From NCBI RefSeq assembly GCF_900107645.1, contig NZ_FNQN01000008.1, forward strand, positions 113,212-177,211: a stretch of 64,000 nt of DNA. The letters run 5' to 3'. This stretch comes from Desulfuromusa kysingii. GTDB lineage: Bacteria; Desulfobacterota; Desulfuromonadia; Desulfuromonadales; Geopsychrobacteraceae. The position numbers and the translations under genes are program-made. The notes beneath the pieces are model-generated. The model did no database searches. It had not been told where the DNA came from and saw nothing but the letters and a program-made list of their open reading frames with translations. This document shows positions 28,049 to 36,599 of this stretch, one piece after another. The first letter of the stretch is position 1. Every line of letters starts with the position of its first letter.

Positions 28049-28927
28049 ATGACAAAACAGATAACTCAAGAAGAGTTACAGAAGATTGTTCAATCGATTC
28101 CGATGCTGTCGGCAAGCGCCAGTCAACTGCTCCAAGTTGCGTCTCAGCCCGACCACGATCTGATGGATATTGTCAATCTGGTCAGAAACGATGCTCACCT
28201 GACCGCAAGGGTGCTGAAAATTGTTAACTCTGCCGCGTTCGGTCTGGTGAACAACATTGCCTCGATTGACCGTGCCGTCTCTTACTTAGGGGAACGCGTT
28301 GTTGTCAGTATCGCGATCGCTGATTGTTCCAGTAAAGTCTTTGAAAAAGAGCTCTCTGGCTATGAGTCTGCGGGCGGGGTGTTGTGGAAACATGATCTAC
28401 GCACAGCGATTGCCGCACGCGAAGTCGTCATCCAAAGCGGTGCCGATATCAACTCGGAGCTCGCGTTTACTGCGGGACTGTTACATGACATCGGCAAAGC
28501 CCTTATTTCAGACTATCTACATGGAACGGTGACTGATGCGATAGAACTCCTTACCGCTGAAGAAGATCTTGATTATCTTGACGCCGAAGAAAAGCTGGCT
28601 GGATTTGATCACACCAGAGCGGGGTATGAGCTTGCCAAGGCATGGCAACTCCCTGACGAGCTCGCAGAAGTGATACGCCACCACCACGAACCTTCAAACG
28701 CCAAGGAAGAGTTCCGCGCCCTCGTTTATGCCGTCCACCTTGGTGACAACATTGCCATGCTGGGTGGATTTGGAACGGGATCTGATAGTATGCGCTACAA
28801 ACTTGACCGGAAATACACCGATTATATTGATATCGGCCCCAAAACACTTGCAACTATTATGTTGAATGTCGATATAGAATTTGAAAAGTTGGAAGGATCA
28901 TTCCATAGCTCGGGAGAAAAAAACTGA
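28049..28927 (+). CDS. HDOD domain protein in the chemotaxis operon
   Basis: 292 residues from ATG 28049 (AGGAAGGTG just upstream; GTG 28043 lies inside that site). A single HDOD domain covers residues about 10-210, with VNSAAFGL, the HDxGKA sequence LLHDIGKALI and a later HHHEP. HDOD proteins are degraded relatives of HD-GYP phosphodiesterases and usually act as signalling scaffolds. Here the HD pair of the HD superfamily is retained (HD in LLHDIG), so some metal binding is possible. It is located between cheD and a single-domain receiver and overlaps the latter by one base, suggesting a functional pair. Confidence 0.85.
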   Translation: MTKQITQEELQKIVQSIPMLSASASQLLQVASQPDHDLMDIVNLVRNDAHLTARVLKIVNSAAFGLVNNIASIDRAVSYLGERVVVSIAIADCSSKVFEKELSGYESAGGVLWKHDLRTAIAAREVVIQSGADINSELAFTAGLLHDIGKALISDYLHGTVTDAIELLTAEEDLDYLDAEEKLAGFDHTRAGYELAKAWQLPDELAEVIRHHHEPSNAKEEFRALVYAVHLGDNIAMLGGFGTGSDSMRYKLDRKYTDYIDIGPKTLATIMLNVDIEFEKLEGSFHSSGEKN

Positions 28928-29301
28928 TGAAACGGATCATTATCGCGGACGACTCGGCCACCGCCCGGATGTTTATCAAACGCTGCTTACAGATTATTGG
29001 TCTGGGAGAGGCTGAAATTATCGAAGCAGAACATGGAAAAGAAGCATTGACGGCCGCGAAGGCTCAGGATATAGACCTGCTATTGACCGACCTGAACATG
29101 CCAGTCATGGATGGTGAAACGTTGGTCAAATGGATCAAAGCAAGCCCTAAACTCTGTGGCCTCCCGATCATTGTGATTACCAGTGCGGGAAACCCGGCAA
29201 AAGAAGCAAAATTGCTGGAACTTGGAGCGCACCGCGTCTTGAACAAACCTGTCTCTCCGCCCGTCATGATGGATGCACTTGCTGAATTCCTGGACAAATA
29301 A
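28927..29301 (+). CDS. Single-domain response regulator (CheY-like)
   Basis: 124 residues forming one receiver domain: acidic pocket ADDS (7-10), phospho-acceptor D55 in LLTDLNMPVMDG, conserved S/T in VITSAG and lysine in LNKPVS. No output domain. It is translationally coupled (one-base overlap) to the HDOD gene. The second receiver of the operon (29864-30235) is closer to classical CheY, so this one may report to the HDOD protein or act as a phosphate sink. Confidence 0.9.
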   Translation: MKRIIIADDSATARMFIKRCLQIIGLGEAEIIEAEHGKEALTAAKAQDIDLLLTDLNMPVMDGETLVKWIKASPKLCGLPIIVITSAGNPAKEAKLLELGAHRVLNKPVSPPVMMDALAEFLDK

Positions 29302-29327
29302 CCACCAAAGTTATCAAGGAGATGTTG

Positions 29328-29807
29328 ATGAAAGAACATGATCCCTTCTACCTGGCCATGATCAAGGCAGCGAGTCAAACTTTCGAGAACATGGCGTTCA
29401 TGGAAGTGATGGAACACTTTAATCCGGCTTATGAAATCCCGGCAGATGAGGTTGTCTGGAATAGCCTCCAGGTTAACGATCCAGTGCAGGGAGAAATTCG
29501 TCTGGCCGTGGCGAAAACATGCTTAAAAACCCTGACTGGAACCATCTTTGGCATCGCCGAAGATGAGATAACCTCAACACAAATGAACGATATTCTCAAT
29601 GAGCTGCTTAACACCATTGTCGGCTTGTTCCTGACCAATCTTTGTGCTGATGATCAGGAATATAAAATGGGGCTACCGGCACTAGGTGAGGGTGAACTCC
29701 CGGAAGTTGATGCGCAGACTGTTAGTTGGAAACTGATGAGCAGCGAAGAGGATGCCCTCCATATTTTTGCCACCGGGACCTCACTGGTGGCCTTGAATAA
29801 CCACTAA
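29328..29807 (+). CDS. CheX/CheC-like protein (first of four)
   Basis: 159 residues from ATG 29328, which has AAGGAG six bases upstream; ATG 29322 directly abuts that site. I read it as a divergent CheX-like fold: an N-terminal helix with ASQTFENMAFMEV, then strands, then the helix with NDILNELLNTIVGLFL, which takes the place of the usual phosphatase helix ExxN (here NELLNT, with E and N retained). CheX dephosphorylates CheY. It sits between the two receiver genes. Confidence 0.65.
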   Translation: MKEHDPFYLAMIKAASQTFENMAFMEVMEHFNPAYEIPADEVVWNSLQVNDPVQGEIRLAVAKTCLKTLTGTIFGIAEDEITSTQMNDILNELLNTIVGLFLTNLCADDQEYKMGLPALGEGELPEVDAQTVSWKLMSSEEDALHIFATGTSLVALNNH

Positions 29808-29863
29808 ATGTCATTCTGTCATAAATTAACTATCAATTATTAAATAACTAGAGGAGATTTCAC

Positions 29864-30235
29864 ATGGGAAAAACAGTCTTAATTGTTGATGACTCAAACA
29901 CAATGCGTAAAATTGTTTCTCGTTCACTGCGTCAAGCGGGAATCGACTTTGACCAAATCCTTGAGGCAGCAGATGGTCAAGAAGCACTAGATGTACTCGG
30001 AGCGAATAAAGTTGATGTCGTTCTCAGTGACATCAACATGCCGAACATGACCGGGCTGGAATTTCTCAAAGCCAAAGCAGAAGATGATGCCATCAAAGAT
30101 ATCCCTGTCGTCATGATATCGACGGAAACCGGAGCAGACATCATTGATGAGGCAAAATCATACGGAGCAAAAGGGGCCATCAAAAAACCGTTCACCCCTG
30201 ATCTCATTAATGAAACATTAGGGCCACTACTCTGA
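29864..30235 (+). CDS. cheY: Chemotaxis response regulator CheY
   Basis: 123 residues, a stand-alone receiver. The acidic pair D9-D10 (IVDDSNTMRK), phospho-acceptor D56 (VVLSDINMPNMTG), T/S switch in VMISTET and lysine in IKKPFTP are all present. The MRKIV helix and the N-M-P loop are typical of CheY from flagellar systems. AGAGGAG upstream gives a strong ribosome site. It is probably the operon's main output regulator. Confidence 0.92.
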   Translation: MGKTVLIVDDSNTMRKIVSRSLRQAGIDFDQILEAADGQEALDVLGANKVDVVLSDINMPNMTGLEFLKAKAEDDAIKDIPVVMISTETGADIIDEAKSYGAKGAIKKPFTPDLINETLGPLL

Positions 30236-30308
30236 TCTTCGTACCAAGTTGCAAACTTAATTCCGGTGGTGCATATACTTATGGCCACCGCGTTTTAAAG
30301 GAACATTG

Positions 30309-30773
30309 ATGAAATACGCTCAAGATATTGCCAATGCCACTCAGGAAATTTTTTCCAGTATGATTATGCTTGATGTTGTCCCAGGCGAACCCTTCCAGCG
30401 AGATGGCACAAAGTTACTCAACGGCATCTCCGGGATTATTGGCCTCGCCGGTGAAGTCAAAGGGCTTCTCTCAATTCACTTACCCAATAAAGCATCCTTA
30501 GATATCACCACCGCCTTTTTGGGGATGGATGTTGAAGAGGTCGATGAAGATGTCTGTGACGCCGTTGGTGAACTCGCAAATATGCTCGGTGGCAGTATTA
30601 AAACCATCCTTGATCCAAGCGGGAGCAAAGTGCAGATCTCTATGCCATCAGCCATCCACGGAGAAGAGTACGCCGTTGATTGCTTAACCGACTCTGAATC
30701 CGTCGCCGTCCCCTTTACATTTAACGATCAAACCTTCACCGTTGAACTACAAATCGGCCCAAAGAGTCTTTAA
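30309..30773 (+). CDS. CheX-like phosphatase (second)
   Basis: 154 residues from ATG 30309 (AAAGGA upstream). The motif DAVGELANMLGG contains the ExxN pair of CheX/CheC/FliY phosphatases, and the N-terminal helix IANATQEIFSSMIML is a match to the CheX family. It likely removes phosphate from CheY. It is closely related to the next gene (30806-31264): both start with a helix of the form TxEIFSxMI. Confidence 0.85.
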   Translation: MKYAQDIANATQEIFSSMIMLDVVPGEPFQRDGTKLLNGISGIIGLAGEVKGLLSIHLPNKASLDITTAFLGMDVEEVDEDVCDAVGELANMLGGSIKTILDPSGSKVQISMPSAIHGEEYAVDCLTDSESVAVPFTFNDQTFTVELQIGPKSL

Positions 30774-30805
30774 TCAATCTTTCGACCACCGACTAAGGAA
30801 AAATA

Positions 30806-31264
30806 GTGGAATTTGCTAAAAAAATCGTAGAAACGACCGAAGAGATATTTAGCACTATGATTTTTATGGATATTGCTTCTGAACCCCCTTTCGAAGAGGG
30901 AAAACAGGTTCTGGGTTGTCATGTCTCAGCGATGATTGGCCTAACTGGCAGCTTTTCAGGGATGTTGGGGATTCATTGTCCAGAAAATGTTGGCTTGGCA
31001 ATTTCCGGGGCGATGCTGGACATGGAAATTGACGAAATTAATGCCGACGTTAAGGATGCTTTGGGTGAAATTGCCAATATGGCTGCGGGTGGCATCAAAG
31101 AAAGATTCGCAGCAGAAAATATTGACCTGGAACTCGCCATACCGACAGCAATTTCAGGAAAATCATATACCATTTCGTCCCCAACAAAAAGTAACAGGCT
31201 CATTATTCCTTTCAGAGTTGAGCAAGGACGATTTTTTATTGAGATGAAGTATAATCTCAATTAA
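30806..31264 (+). CDS. CheX-like phosphatase (third)
   Basis: 152 residues from GTG 30806 (TAAGGA upstream with normal spacing). TTEEIFSTMIFMD at the N-terminus and DALGEIANMAAGG with the ExxN pair identify it as CheX-like. It is a paralogue of the preceding gene, 32 bases downstream of it. Two adjacent but diverged copies suggest different CheY partners or heterodimers. Confidence 0.85.
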   Translation: MEFAKKIVETTEEIFSTMIFMDIASEPPFEEGKQVLGCHVSAMIGLTGSFSGMLGIHCPENVGLAISGAMLDMEIDEINADVKDALGEIANMAAGGIKERFAAENIDLELAIPTAISGKSYTISSPTKSNRLIIPFRVEQGRFFIEMKYNLN

Positions 31265-31288
31265 TTTTCCAGCAGTTAAGAGGTTAAT

Positions 31289-33181
31289 TTGGATCAGCGG
31301 GCTATAGTTGATGTCGTCTGTAAATCAGGGATGGGAAACCTGTCTGGAGAAATCGGCGTCCTCCTTGGACAAGAGCTGACCTGTTCGGATATCCATCTCG
31401 ATATCACCAGTAAAGCTGATCTGTTCAGCGACCCTGCCCGGAAAAAATCAACCCTGACGCGGATGACCATTGAAGGCGACCGGGCTGGTGATTGTTATCT
31501 CTTGTACCCAACTTCCGCCGCCGCAGTCCTTGGCGGTACTCTGATCATGCTCCCCGAAGATGTCATTGAGGAGAGCGCCCAAAGCGAACAACTCGATGGG
31601 GAGATGGAAGATGCTTTTGGTGAAGTGGCCAACATTATTGCCGGTGTCTTCACCCAGGCGTTTGTTGATAAATACCCTAAAAATCTACGTTTCATTAAGA
31701 AAACCGTTGAAGATCTGATACCCACAAAAATTGATCTCGGCAGCGATCAGCCGTTTCCTGCTGGCAACTATCATGTCACCAGCTGCAATATATTAATGGG
31801 CGACAGGGATCTGGGTCTTTTGGAACTGATCGTCCCTGCTGCGATTTTTGATCTCGAAGAGACTCCAGAAACTAGTTCGAAGGAAACCGATGCCCCGATG
31901 CACAAGGACGAACCTGTTGCCGCCCAACCTGCTGTAGAAAAAACCGCTCCTGAACCGGTCCAAGAACCAGCTCCGCCCGTAGAGAAAAAAATCCCCTTTG
32001 CCGATGCTAAAAAGCTCGTTGATGTTGTCTTTAATGCCATTATTACTCAAATCGGTGAAGAAATTGGGGCATTGCTCGGGCAGACTCTGAAGTGTAGTGA
32101 TATTCAGCTGGTCATGACCAGCAAGAATAACTTCTTTTCACATCACTGCGTCGAAAGTTCAGTGATGACCGACATGAAGGTCTCAGGTGATCATGAGGGG
32201 AGAGGTTTCATGATCGTCCAAGTTCCTGACGCTATTGCGCTGGGTGGAACCTTGATCATGCTTCCAGAAGATCAGATTGCAGAGCAGAAGGAGACCGGTC
32301 AATTCGATGGTGATGTGGAAGATGCCTACGGTGAAGTCGCCAACATCCTTTCTGGCAGTTTGACGCAGGTCTTTCTTGAACGTTATCCCAAGAAGCTCCA
32401 TTTCGTCAAAACAACAGCAGAGACCCTTGTTCCGACAAAAATTGAGATGGCTTCAGATCAACCATTTCCGGAGACTGATTATTATCTGGCGTCTTTTGCC
32501 ATTGAGATGGAAGGTCATGATTTAAATCGAATCTTCCTCCTCTTTCCGGCTGCACTATTTGATTTGGAAACACAACCCAGCGCCGAAATTGCTTCACAAC
32601 CTGTCACCGCAGCGAATTCGGATGATCCGCAAGCTGATTTAGCGACGAATATTCACACCGACGAACCAGCTCCAGGACAATGGGGAGGGGCACCGATCAC
32701 TGCAGAGACAGACGTTACCTCCGCTACCGCCCCTAGTGTGTCAGCAAACGAAACCACAGCAAAGAACAATCCGCAGACAACGACCACAACACCAACGGCA
32801 CAATCTGCCGGGACACCCATCGTCTTATTGATCAGTGATAAAAAAGACGACGCGGATCCTTTTGTTGAGATTCTCTCTTCGGCACAGTACGAATGTCGAG
32901 TACTAACCTTTCAAGAGGGAGTCAAAGATCTCTTACAACAGCACAAAATCCTGGGGATCTTCTTGATTATGGAACAAATCGGTGAGAAGGGGTTCGCTGC
33001 CGCGATCAAGCTACAATCTGCGGGACAACCGTTACCTCCGATTATCTTTGCGGGGTCTGAATGGACCCGTTCGGCAGTGCTGCGTGCGGTCAAATATGGG
33101 GCAAAAGATATTCTGGTCACCCCTGCCAGCGGCGATGAGATTCAAGATAAAGTGGCTAAACACTTCAAGAAGGCCAGCTAG
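31289..33181 (+). CDS. Duplicated CheX/CheC-like protein with C-terminal pseudo-receiver
   Basis: 630 residues from TTG 31289 (AAGAGGT just upstream). Two homologous blocks, about residues 1-190 and 235-430, each carry a core of the form LIMLPED and DAFGEVANIIAG or DAYGEVANILSG, the latter matching the ExxN phosphatase helix of CheC/CheX/FliY. They are joined by a Pro/Glu-rich linker. A second low-complexity Thr/Ala-rich linker (about 435-510) leads to a receiver-like domain (about 515-630) that lacks the phospho-acceptor: the strand where Asp is expected reads GIFLIMEQIGEKGF. It is the last gene of the che operon. It may dephosphorylate CheY while docking on CheA or receptors through the inactive receiver. 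Confidence 0.75.
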   Translation: MDQRAIVDVVCKSGMGNLSGEIGVLLGQELTCSDIHLDITSKADLFSDPARKKSTLTRMTIEGDRAGDCYLLYPTSAAAVLGGTLIMLPEDVIEESAQSEQLDGEMEDAFGEVANIIAGVFTQAFVDKYPKNLRFIKKTVEDLIPTKIDLGSDQPFPAGNYHVTSCNILMGDRDLGLLELIVPAAIFDLEETPETSSKETDAPMHKDEPVAAQPAVEKTAPEPVQEPAPPVEKKIPFADAKKLVDVVFNAIITQIGEEIGALLGQTLKCSDIQLVMTSKNNFFSHHCVESSVMTDMKVSGDHEGRGFMIVQVPDAIALGGTLIMLPEDQIAEQKETGQFDGDVEDAYGEVANILSGSLTQVFLERYPKKLHFVKTTAETLVPTKIEMASDQPFPETDYYLASFAIEMEGHDLNRIFLLFPAALFDLETQPSAEIASQPVTAANSDDPQADLATNIHTDEPAPGQWGGAPITAETDVTSATAPSVSANETTAKNNPQTTTTTPTAQSAGTPIVLLISDKKDDADPFVEILSSAQYECRVLTFQEGVKDLLQQHKILGIFLIMEQIGEKGFAAAIKLQSAGQPLPPIIFAGSEWTRSAVLRAVKYGAKDILVTPASGDEIQDKVAKHFKKAS

Positions 33182-33192
33182 ACAACAAGCTG

Positions 33193-34215
33193 TTATATCG
33201 GCAAATTTTTCTTTTTAATCTTTTCAATCAAAGTTGTCCGTTTCAAATTCAACATTCGCGCCGCCTCTTTTTTATTCCCCCCTGTTCGACTTAAGGCTTG
33301 CAAAATCAACCGATCCTCAAATTCACTGATCAAACTGTTAAAATCCAACCCGTCCTCCGACCATTCCGCTTCTGGTGGATTCAAAGACGGTGAAGATTGC
33401 CCCTCTCTTCGCTCCGCAAGCTCGATCTCCTCACTAGCAACACAACGATATTTTTCCGGTAGTTCTTTTAAGCTGATCCTCTTGCCCCGATGCAAGATGA
33501 CCAACCGCTGCATCAGATTTTCCAACTCGCGAACATTACCCGGCCAACTGTAGTTGAGCAAACTTTTCATCGCCACAGGATCAATTGTTGTACGTCGATC
33601 ATCCTTCCGCCGACTGAAGTGTTCAATAAAACTTTCAATCAATAATACAATATCATCCTTGCGTTCACACAAAGGGGGAGCGATCAGTGGGATCACGGCA
33701 AGGCGGTAATAGAGATCTTCGCGAAACTGACCACTAGCAACCAACTCTTCGAGATTCTGATGTGTTGCTGCAATAACGCGCACATCAACCTTAGTTGGCT
33801 TGACACCACCAACCTGTTCGACTTCACGTTCCTGCAATACCCGTAACAACTTCGCCTGTAAGCTAGGTTTCATATCCCCGATTTCATCAAGGAACAGAGT
33901 CCCACCATCGGCAAACTGAACCCGGCCAATTTTCGATTGTTGCGCCCCGGTAAAAGCCCCTTTCACGTAACCAAACAGCTCACTCTCTAATAACTCATCA
34001 GGAATCGCTGCACAGTTGACAGGGACAAAATGGGCGGTGTTACGCTGGCTTTTTTCATGAATTGCTCTTGCAATCAGTTCTTTCCCTGTCCCACTTTGCC
34101 CTTGGATCAAAACTGTACTTTCACCATCTTCGGCGACACATGATATAAGCTCGAACAACTCCAACATCTGCGGAGAGTGCCCGATCATCCCCCCAAAGCC
34201 ACTTTTTATAGCCAT
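33193..34215 (-). CDS. Sigma-54-dependent activator without receiver domain, FleQ-like DNA-binding end
   Basis: 340 residues from ATG 34215 (an in-frame TTG at 34263 would add 16). The AAA+ domain starts almost at the N-terminus: Walker A GQSGTGKE, the sigma-54-contact loop GAFTGA, Walker B TLFLDEIGD and the R-finger region. The C-terminal Fis-type helix-turn-helix reads GGNKKEAARMLNLKRTTLIEK; the RTTL-EK signature is what I recall from FleQ/FlrA flagellar master regulators. There is no receiver, GAF or PAS domain, so control must come through a partner protein or its abundance. It converges on the che operon, 11 bases beyond its end. Confidence 0.88.
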   Translation of the reverse strand: MAIKSGFGGMIGHSPQMLELFELISCVAEDGESTVLIQGQSGTGKELIARAIHEKSQRNTAHFVPVNCAAIPDELLESELFGYVKGAFTGAQQSKIGRVQFADGGTLFLDEIGDMKPSLQAKLLRVLQEREVEQVGGVKPTKVDVRVIAATHQNLEELVASGQFREDLYYRLAVIPLIAPPLCERKDDIVLLIESFIEHFSRRKDDRRTTIDPVAMKSLLNYSWPGNVRELENLMQRLVILHRGKRISLKELPEKYRCVASEEIELAERREGQSSPSLNPPEAEWSEDGLDFNSLISEFEDRLILQALSRTGGNKKEAARMLNLKRTTLIEKIKKKNLPI

Positions 34216-34274
34216 ACTTATTCGATCCGTTCTAAGAACAACATGTAAGATTTTTGACACCAAAATAACAAATA

Positions 34275-34321
34275 TTGGCCAACAATAATCTATTTCCTAT
34301 AATGTGTCAATATTTAGACAC
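34275..34321 (+). promoter_or_regulatory. Candidate sigma-70 promoter and adjacent operator-like inverted repeat
   Basis: TTGGCC (34275-34280) and a perfect TATAAT (34298-34303) are 17 bases apart. Directly behind it lies GTGTC-N8-GACAC (34304-34321), an inverted repeat covering the expected transcription start. If used for the downstream lipoprotein gene the leader would be about 265 bases. The rest of the 359-base gap up to 34574 holds no gene I can support. Confidence 0.45.
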
Positions 34322-34574
34322 TTTATATCTGACAATAATCGGCTTAACAAATAAAATCGGTTCCGCAGTTATCAACAGGCAGGTTTTGTTCCTGTGGATA
34401 AAACCGATTAACATTTTGAAGTTACCAACAAAAGGGACAAATGTCTGGAATTTTTTTACCCATAAAACTGTTCTTTTTAGGTGTTTTAACCCTGTTTTTT
34501 GTTATGATCAACGACAACTTAACGTCTTCACAACCTACCGACTACATCTGCGACTTACAGGAGACAGATAATAA

Positions 34575-35363
34575 ATGACTGTAAAGAATTTAACTTTCTT
34601 CATCCCCTCTTGTTTCTTTCTATTGTTGATCCTAGCTGGTTGTTCAAGCCTGCATGTTGACATGTTACCCACAGTCGATTGGTCTACTGTCCAGATCGTG
34701 GAATTTCAAGCTCCGCCTCAGGACCGCTGGAATTTAACCGAACCAATCCAAACGGAGCTTCTGGCTATGGACTTTCAGGTTGTCGAAGATCACCGGAACC
34801 CAGACCTGCTATTTAGCTACTTTACCCAAGAAGGCATTGATTTGACGGTTGAAAGTGAAAAAGTGTTGCGCCTGAGAAGTCTCCATGTGCAATTTATTGA
34901 TCCAAAAACAAAAAATCTGGTTGCTGCTGCCGACTATTTTTATCCCGACAACGCCCAGCCATCTGATTTTCCACGGGGAATCAAAGAGTTATTTGCTGGC
35001 ATCCGCCAACAATCTCAACATCAACCGGTGGTGACACCTGCAGCATCAGTCAAGGCGGTTGACGAGCCTGAAGCACTAACAACAGAGGCGACTATTGCCA
35101 CGCCACAGCCTGAAGCAACATTAATCAAGCAACCAACACCCGAGACATCCGCAGCAAAAAATCAAACTGAACAGCGCATAACAAACCCTTCAGATCGATC
35201 TTCTGTTGCAGTTGAAACAGCCACCCAAAACGTCACTCCCGTACTCGACAAAGATGACGAGAAGATGCAACAAGCAGTGCAAAAAACCCGCTCTCCCTGG
35301 GTGCCAAAATTCCAATCATGGGGTTTTGAAAATTGGGGGGAAGAGTCGATGGATGATTATTGA
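34575..35363 (+). CDS. Lipoprotein, DUF4136-like N-terminal part with low-complexity tail
   Basis: 262 residues. The signal sequence ends in the lipobox LAGC (about 19-22), so it is a lipoprotein. Residues about 25-145 contain a compact alpha/beta region (VDWSTVQIVEF ... NPDLLFSYF ... ADYFYP) resembling DUF4136-type periplasmic lipoproteins, though this is recognition by pattern only. The remainder is Ala/Thr/Gln-rich and probably unstructured. It converges on the cytochrome operon with 28 bases between stops. No function is assigned. Confidence 0.65.
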   Translation: MTVKNLTFFIPSCFFLLLILAGCSSLHVDMLPTVDWSTVQIVEFQAPPQDRWNLTEPIQTELLAMDFQVVEDHRNPDLLFSYFTQEGIDLTVESEKVLRLRSLHVQFIDPKTKNLVAAADYFYPDNAQPSDFPRGIKELFAGIRQQSQHQPVVTPAASVKAVDEPEALTTEATIATPQPEATLIKQPTPETSAAKNQTEQRITNPSDRSSVAVETATQNVTPVLDKDDEKMQQAVQKTRSPWVPKFQSWGFENWGEESMDDY

Positions 35364-35391
35364 GCCTGAGCGTTTGTTGAGTCCAGTCATT

Positions 35392-36210
35392 TTAAAAGGT
35401 GGATTTTGTCGCGCTCTGATGCTGTAGCTCATCACAGATTGCATCGAGTTCTTCTTTTTTTATTTCGAGCGGTGGCATCTGCGTGTAAGGACGAATCTTG
35501 CGCGGATTCTTCACCCATTTTTCTAAATTATCCGTGGTCCAACGTTGTTGATCGTCACCAAAATTCAGCAAGTAAAACTCGGAAAAAATTCCAGACAGAT
35601 TGGGACCGATAAGCCCTTCCCCTAATCCACCAAAACTCGCGGTTAAAGCACGATGACAACTGCCGCAATGTTTCTCAAATTGAAACTCCCGGGTCACCTC
35701 TTCGCCTTCAAAATGGACCACTTCGGGCAACTCCTGCTCAGGGATTTCAACCTGCCTCCCTGCAGCCAGAATGGCATTAACAAGCTCGATCCGCTGCTGT
35801 TCATTGAAATGAAATTCAGGCATAAATAATGCCGGTATTTGAATCGCTGTCTCCAGCTCTTCTGCAGATTTCTCCAGCTGGGAATAATCAAGATTAGCCG
35901 AAAGGCTGTTGCCTTTCACTTCGCTGACGTGACATCTACGGCAAGCGTACTCCTGTAAACGCCGTTTACCCGATTCCGTCGTCGGATCAGCCACGAGTGT
36001 AAAGGTAGAGAAGCGTGCAGGAATCAATCCCCCATGGGCGATGTTAAAGCGGGCAGTACCAGCAAACCCGCGATGACAACTGACACAAGAGCCCCTCTCA
36101 GCATAATGGACGGGATGACACTCGAGACAATAATTTTTCGCTGGTGGAATCTCTGCAGCACAGAGTTCGACACTTAACAGCAGGATTAAAAACCAAAGAC
36201 GAAAGACCAA
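35392..36210 (-). CDS. Tetraheme c-type cytochrome of the Rieske/cytochrome b operon
   Basis: 272 residues from TTG 36210, overlapping the subunit IV-like gene by 25 bases; a GGGGTG ribosome site precedes it. A signal peptide (ending VELCAA) exports it. Four CxxCH motifs are seen: CLEC-H (28), CVSC-H (42), CRRC-H (90) and CGSC-H in the last third. The final ~100 residues look like a class I monoheme cytochrome c with the distal methionine in YTQMPP. It is the last gene of the operon and a plausible acceptor of electrons from the Rieske protein, taking the place of cytochrome c1. Confidence 0.85.
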   Translation of the reverse strand: MVFRLWFLILLLSVELCAAEIPPAKNYCLECHPVHYAERGSCVSCHRGFAGTARFNIAHGGLIPARFSTFTLVADPTTESGKRRLQEYACRRCHVSEVKGNSLSANLDYSQLEKSAEELETAIQIPALFMPEFHFNEQQRIELVNAILAAGRQVEIPEQELPEVVHFEGEEVTREFQFEKHCGSCHRALTASFGGLGEGLIGPNLSGIFSEFYLLNFGDDQQRWTTDNLEKWVKNPRKIRPYTQMPPLEIKKEELDAICDELQHQSATKSTF

Positions 36211-36599
36211 TTTTCACCCCGGAAATACATCGCAATCACGGTCAGCACAACAATTCCGATAAAGCTGAACAGTGTCATCAGGTTAACAATTTTTTGATCT
36301 TTCCCGAACCAGCGAGCCTCTTCAGCAGGAGGGCTGACAGGCAGCCACGGCAACAAAATAAACACCAGCCCCAGAGCGAGGATCAGATAAACCATCAAGC
36401 TGGAATAACTGACCAGTTCCTGCGTCCACATCAAAAACCAAGCGGACTTGGACGGATTGGGAACATGACTGATATCAGCCGGTCCTTGCAACGGCGCAGG
36501 GATAAACCATGCGAAAAGCAGAAGAACAAGAGTTAACGCAACAAAGGAGATTTTAATAATGCGAAAAAAGTAGGGAGAAGACTTTATATAGTCGCTCAT
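36186..36599 (-). CDS. Subunit IV (PetD)-like membrane protein
   Basis: 137 residues with three predicted transmembrane helices (about 15-33, 62-85 and 108-126). The loop VPNPSKSAWFLMWTQELVSY matches the quinol-site region of b6f subunit IV and the C-terminal half of cytochrome b, where PNP...W-F-x-x-QE is conserved. With the cytochrome b encoded just upstream it would form the split cytochrome b core. Its ATG overlaps the cytochrome b stop by four bases (ATGA). Confidence 0.8.
   Translation of the reverse strand: MSDYIKSSPYFFRIIKISFVALTLVLLLFAWFIPAPLQGPADISHVPNPSKSAWFLMWTQELVSYSSLMVYLILALGLVFILLPWLPVSPPAEEARWFGKDQKIVNLMTLFSFIGIVVLTVIAMYFRGENWSFVFGF

Noticed and set aside
34275..34571. 98-codon plus-strand frame before the lipoprotein gene
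   Set aside because: Starts with TTG inside the probable promoter, no ribosome site, composition of AT-rich noncoding DNA.
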